From an uncultured Clostridia bacterium (GTDB lineage Bacteria; Bacillota; Clostridia; UBA1381), in NCBI GenBank assembly GCA_934454145.1, contig CAKSFT010000006.1:124001-188000 (forward strand): a stretch of DNA of 64,000 bases, given 5' to 3'. The translations under genes were made by a program, and so were the position numbers. Within the stretch, counting starts at the first letter, position 1, and each line of letters begins with the position of its first letter. Below the pieces are notes generated by a model. It had not been told where the DNA came from, did no database searches, and worked only from the letters and a program-made list of their open reading frames with translations. Of this stretch, positions 60,396 through 64,000 are shown in pieces.

Positions 60396-63300
60396 TTACT
60401 CCGAATGACCAATTATTAGTGCTTTCCCCTTTGGCGCTACAAACGAAATAAAACCTTCCACCTCTAACGGAGATGTTTTATCCACATAATCCCAAACTGT
60501 TTGTCCGTCAACTTTCATTATTACATTCACGCCGTCTTCAACATCAACAGCTCCCACTTCAATTAAGTATTCCTTTCCGTTCTCAATAAAAGTATTTTCC
60601 ACAGTAAGGTATAATTTATCTTTGCCGCCAAAACGCTGGAGTTCTATAACATCAGGCTTTACAATAATAATATACGAATAACCTCCGGACCATGCAATTG
60701 AGTTTGCACCTGATGCTCGTAAAGATATCGCCTGCCAACCGGTGGGTGTGCTATCAACATTAAATGTTCCCTTAAATGTCCAGATTGGATAATTAGGCAA
60801 AACTTCTTTGTATCCGAACACAACTCCAAAATCGCCCTGTCTCGTCGGCAATAAAGTCAATGTATCATTTTTCCTTATAATATAGTTAGGATCCGGACCT
60901 ACCCAGTTTGCTGATGATACCGGGCACACACTCAATAAATCAACATTTCCAATCTTTCTTTTTTTCTTAAATTCCCATATGGCATCTTCTATTTTTTGAA
61001 CCGTCTCGTCAATTTTATTGCCATTCACAAACATATCTCCGCGAATCTCTTTTTCTGAGTCAGCAAGTATTGAGTTTAACATATCACAATCTGCCTGTGT
61101 AACCTGTCCCACTTTATCTCCCACACCTGCTTCTTCCATTATATTTCTCGCACGAGTGACAGCAGCATCATATTTTGTATAATCCAAGCTTTCTTCAGAA
61201 GCTGTTGTAAAGGAAAATATTTTACTACACTGTTTAACTTCCGGATGATTTTTCGAGCGTCCCAAAGATTCAACCTTCCAATAATATGTTGTATTTCCAT
61301 ACTCAAATTCAATATTTGGAATCAGTCCATTTTCACAAATAACCTCTTTTTCAAACACTATATCGTTAAACTGCTCATCTTTTGCAATAGAAATTTTTGC
61401 AACCACCGATCCTACAGGTCTTTGCCATACAAAGCTCATATTCTTGGTTTGAACGTTTCTCTGCCCATTCACAGGATACAGCAAAGAAAACTCCTTTATT
61501 TTGGGATATTCCTTCCTGACCGAATTAACTTGAATGCCCATTTTGTCAAAATCCGGACTTTTTATATTGTTTTCAGCAAGAAATGTTTTTAATTTATCAA
61601 AATCAAGGTCTAATCCCGTGCTTATTTCTTCCACATCCGAATATTGATTGTTGTTATAAACCGTATTCTTAAAAACATCATCCTGATACCAGTTGTTTTG
61701 CTCATATTCCTCAGGAACATCATACAATTTCCCATTGATAGCTGTATTGTTTGAAATTGTTGTTAAGGATATCCCCTGCAACTCAGATTTTGCCTTATAT
61801 TGTAAATTCGGGTATTTTGAAGACCACCATGGATTATCCACCGGAACACCGTTTAAAGAGTTTATCAATGCACTCCCATGAAGCGCATTGGCATCATTAA
61901 TCAACGTCGGACTGGTAAGACTAAATATTCCTCCCAAACCGCCTATAAAGATGTTTCCATCAAAAACAGCTTCCTCTGCTCCTCCTTTTATTGAACGCGA
62001 ATCACGCAAATCATAAAACAAGTTATTATAGTGATAATGCCCAATCTCTCCATCGTCCCAGTATATAGAATGTGAATTTGCCTTTCCGTAATTTGAGTGG
62101 AAACAGTTATTGCGTAATGTCGTACCTCTTATACGCCAGCTTCTTCCGCTATATATCGCTCCGGAATCATCACTTTCCTTACATGCATCATAAATTTCGC
62201 AATTTTCGATTAAATTTTCATTACCCTGCACCGCCAACACTTGGTGCTTGCTTCCGCTAAACTCTGAATTTCTCAAAGTTGTACCAATTTTTCCAACATA
62301 TACTGCATACGCAAGTTTAACTTCACAATCCCAACTTGCAAAATAGCAATTATCAATCAAAATCCCCGCAGGGCGCAAAGTTTCATCGTCACCGGTGTTC
62401 TCTATTTTTATACCGCCTCTATCAAGACTGTAAAAATCACAATTATCGATAGTTATATATTCTGATTTATTTATATACACCGCATAAGATCCAAAGTTTT
62501 TAACATCACAATCCGTGAATCTTATCTGTTTTGAATTTTCAATATCAATTCCATATCTAACACCCTCTCCAAATGAAATTCCAAAAAAATTTACAAACTG
62601 AGTGCCTTCTAATTTTAGCAGATTATCTTTCATACCACCGGCGAGCCTAATATCAGCAGTTCCATAATCAATATCGGGAAGAGGATAATAATATAATTTA
62701 AGTGCTTTAGTATCTATATAATATTCTCCCGGAGTATCAATTTCTTCCAGTAAATTCATAAAGTAATAATATTTATTACTCTCCATTCCGTCATAAATTC
62801 TTCGCTGTACTATAATTTCTCTTGAATCTTGTTTTATTTTAACGGGCACGCACTCATCAGACCATCCCCACTTAAGAGAACCATAAATCCATGGATCTTC
62901 TGCTTTAGTCCATCTCTCAATAGGAGCATCCTCCAGACATTTAAAAGCAGAACCCTCCCATGATCCCGGCACAGTTATTGTTCCTGTCTTTGTATATGTT
63001 CCGTTTGGCCATCTTGATAATGTCTGCCTGGTGTTATTTATATACAGTGTCGGATTTCCTGTTTCACGATTTTCCCCTGTAGCGCCGGATCTTGTCCAGC
63101 GCGGGCTTTCAATTCCTTGTATGTTCTTTTTTTTTAAATCAATTTCTACAACTTTTCCTTTTGCATTCGGATGTATTCTGCTTATAATGTCCTCATCTGT
63201 AATTTTTCTAAAATCTGCCGATGACAGAGAGAGACCCGCTGATATTTCAACTTTCTCATCTCTGTATGAACGATATAATATCGGAGTTTCGGCACTTCCC

Positions 63301-64000
63301 GAATCATTTTTATCAAAGGATATTGTTTCATTTACAAAATATATACCTCCCCTTAAATATACAATTATTCCACCCTCAGGGATTCCTTTTGTGCTTTTTA
63401 ATTTTTTTATAAATTTCTTTGCAGCATCAATGGTTTTAAGCGGTGATGCCTTTGTACCTGCCCCTCCGTCATTTCCCTCAGGTGAAACAAAAACTCCGAA
63501 TGTACTAATTATTCTTGCCTTAATGTTTTCAATTTTGGGCTGTGTATTTTCCTGGTCTGCCAAAATCCCTATAAGTCCCGACGGATCCCATGTGACATCG
63601 CAGTCCAATGCTTCGGCAACGCTCCTCAAAGGAATCAAAGTTCTGCCTTCCGTAATCATTGGCGCAACCGACAAACTGTTTTTTTCACCATTGCAATAAA
63701 AATCTTTATTATTTACAAACAGTTCAATTTGCTTATTTTTATAAACTATAGTTACTTTCTTTTCGCTTTCTTCGTATCCCACTCTTGCGCCAAGATTTTC
63801 GGCAATGAATCTAAGCGGTATCATTGTAGTATTTTCAACAATTATAGGTGTTACCTCATTATTATTTTCATCTATCAAAACTCTTCTTTTCTTTGTAATT
63901 GCGTACGGACTATTAACATATAATAATATATCTTTTTTATCCATGACATATTTTATGTCTTTTAAATCATCGACTTTTACCTGCAAATCCTCAAAAAATA
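60396..64000 (-). CDS. Giant beta-helix surface protein with copper-amine-oxidase-N-type domains (5' end outside window)
   Basis: The frame is open to the window edge, so the true start and signal are missing; 1200 residues are visible. Near the visible N-terminus are paired copper-amine-oxidase N-like units (PF07833 style): NTTMIPLRFIAENLGARVGY and GRTLIPLRSVAEALDCDVTW. Then comes a large parallel beta-helix (about 165-830), opening with GVFVSPEGNDGGAGTKASPL and many DCDFYSLDRGGIKIEN-like coils, an Fn3-like unit (about 850-950), a helical segment (about 955-1035) and a LamG-like C-terminal domain. Probably a wall-attached glycan-degrading enzyme. Downstream are the two SLH genes. Confidence 0.8.
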   Translation of the reverse strand, partial: FFEDLQVKVDDLKDIKYVMDKKDILLYVNSPYAITKKRRVLIDENNNEVTPIIVENTTMIPLRFIAENLGARVGYEESEKKVTIVYKNKQIELFVNNKDFYCNGEKNSLSVAPMITEGRTLIPLRSVAEALDCDVTWDPSGLIGILADQENTQPKIENIKARIISTFGVFVSPEGNDGGAGTKASPLKTIDAAKKFIKKLKSTKGIPEGGIIVYLRGGIYFVNETISFDKNDSGSAETPILYRSYRDEKVEISAGLSLSSADFRKITDEDIISRIHPNAKGKVVEIDLKKKNIQGIESPRWTRSGATGENRETGNPTLYINNTRQTLSRWPNGTYTKTGTITVPGSWEGSAFKCLEDAPIERWTKAEDPWIYGSLKWGWSDECVPVKIKQDSREIIVQRRIYDGMESNKYYYFMNLLEEIDTPGEYYIDTKALKLYYYPLPDIDYGTADIRLAGGMKDNLLKLEGTQFVNFFGISFGEGVRYGIDIENSKQIRFTDCDVKNFGSYAVYINKSEYITIDNCDFYSLDRGGIKIENTGDDETLRPAGILIDNCYFASWDCEVKLAYAVYVGKIGTTLRNSEFSGSKHQVLAVQGNENLIENCEIYDACKESDDSGAIYSGRSWRIRGTTLRNNCFHSNYGKANSHSIYWDDGEIGHYHYNNLFYDLRDSRSIKGGAEEAVFDGNIFIGGLGGIFSLTSPTLINDANALHGSALINSLNGVPVDNPWWSSKYPNLQYKAKSELQGISLTTISNNTAINGKLYDVPEEYEQNNWYQDDVFKNTVYNNNQYSDVEEISTGLDLDFDKLKTFLAENNIKSPDFDKMGIQVNSVRKEYPKIKEFSLLYPVNGQRNVQTKNMSFVWQRPVGSVVAKISIAKDEQFNDIVFEKEVICENGLIPNIEFEYGNTTYYWKVESLGRSKNHPEVKQCSKIFSFTTASEESLDYTKYDAAVTRARNIMEEAGVGDKVGQVTQADCDMLNSILADSEKEIRGDMFVNGNKIDETVQKIEDAIWEFKKKRKIGNVDLLSVCPVSSANWVGPDPNYIIRKNDTLTLLPTRQGDFGVVFGYKEVLPNYPIWTFKGTFNVDSTPTGWQAISLRASGANSIAWSGGYSYIIIVKPDVIELQRFGGKDKLYLTVENTFIENGKEYLIEVGAVDVEDGVNVIMKVDGQTVWDYVDKTSPLEVEGFISFVAPKGKALIIGHSE

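Overview
The window looks like a chromosomal piece of an uncultured, spore-forming, gut-type Clostridia (Firmicutes). Supporting genes are a SipL-like spore-coat protein (SPOCS plus LysM), RicT/YaaT, a SigB/F/G-type sigma factor, SLH-domain surface proteins, a bile-salt-hydrolase-type enzyme, and an L-rhamnose/pectin-type carbohydrate programme. The combination resembles pectin-degrading, SLH-rich gut Clostridia, but no species can be named from the sequence alone.

Layout. 0-5.7 kb: a PhnP-like metallo-hydrolase behind a long structured leader, a small 2[4Fe-4S] ferredoxin, the ricT operon, a lipoprotein, and an unknown membrane protein. Between the last two lie two divergently transcribed structured RNAs with the same pseudoknotted layout (about 4078-4264 minus, 4391-4597 plus). 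5.7-12 kb: sipL-like gene, rhamnulokinase, a GNAT acetyltransferase, an AraC regulator and L-rhamnose isomerase (a dispersed rhamnose regulon). 12-13 kb: two decayed regulator genes with frameshifts in A-rich runs. 13-17.3 kb: ribosomal/translation operons (rpmG-secE-nusG-rplK-rplA, then rplJ-rplL behind an L10 leader), followed by yceD-rpmF where rpoBC usually sits. 17.4-25.9 kb: NAD synthetase, an SLH-cyclophilin fusion, tRNA-Pro(CGG), asparagine synthetase, a sigma factor with a membrane partner, and infC-rpmI-rplT with a leader attenuator. 26-33.8 kb: a Zn/Cd-type P-type ATPase with an ArsR-type operator, GH29 fucosidase and choloylglycine hydrolase, separated by gene remnants (SGNH hydrolase, beta-helix enzyme, AraC, MalT-like regulator, glycosidase, phage XkdQ).

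33.8-64 kb is a minus-strand glycan-degradation island that by eye is more AT-rich than the first half. Upstream genes (64-45 kb) encode secreted or wall-bound proteins: a giant beta-helix protein with copper-amine-oxidase-N-type domains, two SLH proteins, two unknown secreted proteins, an SGNH esterase, a beta-helix enzyme and a GH3 enzyme without a visible signal peptide. Downstream genes (44.8-33.8 kb) are cytoplasmic: GH38 alpha-mannosidase, two GH28-like beta-helix proteins, a DMT-type transporter, a polysaccharide deacetylase-like enzyme, an HpcH/HpaI aldolase, a 2-hydroxyacid dehydrogenase, an aldo/keto reductase and an MBL hydrolase. A plausible reading is surface capture and trimming of a plant cell-wall polysaccharide, uptake of oligosaccharides, and cytoplasmic cleavage to sugar acids that are split by the aldolase; the substrate is inferred, not shown.

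The most unusual signals are the divergent RNA pair at 4.1-4.6 kb, the pseudoknot-capable leader at 0.9-1.1 kb, and the L1-binding-site-like element present on both sides of rplK.
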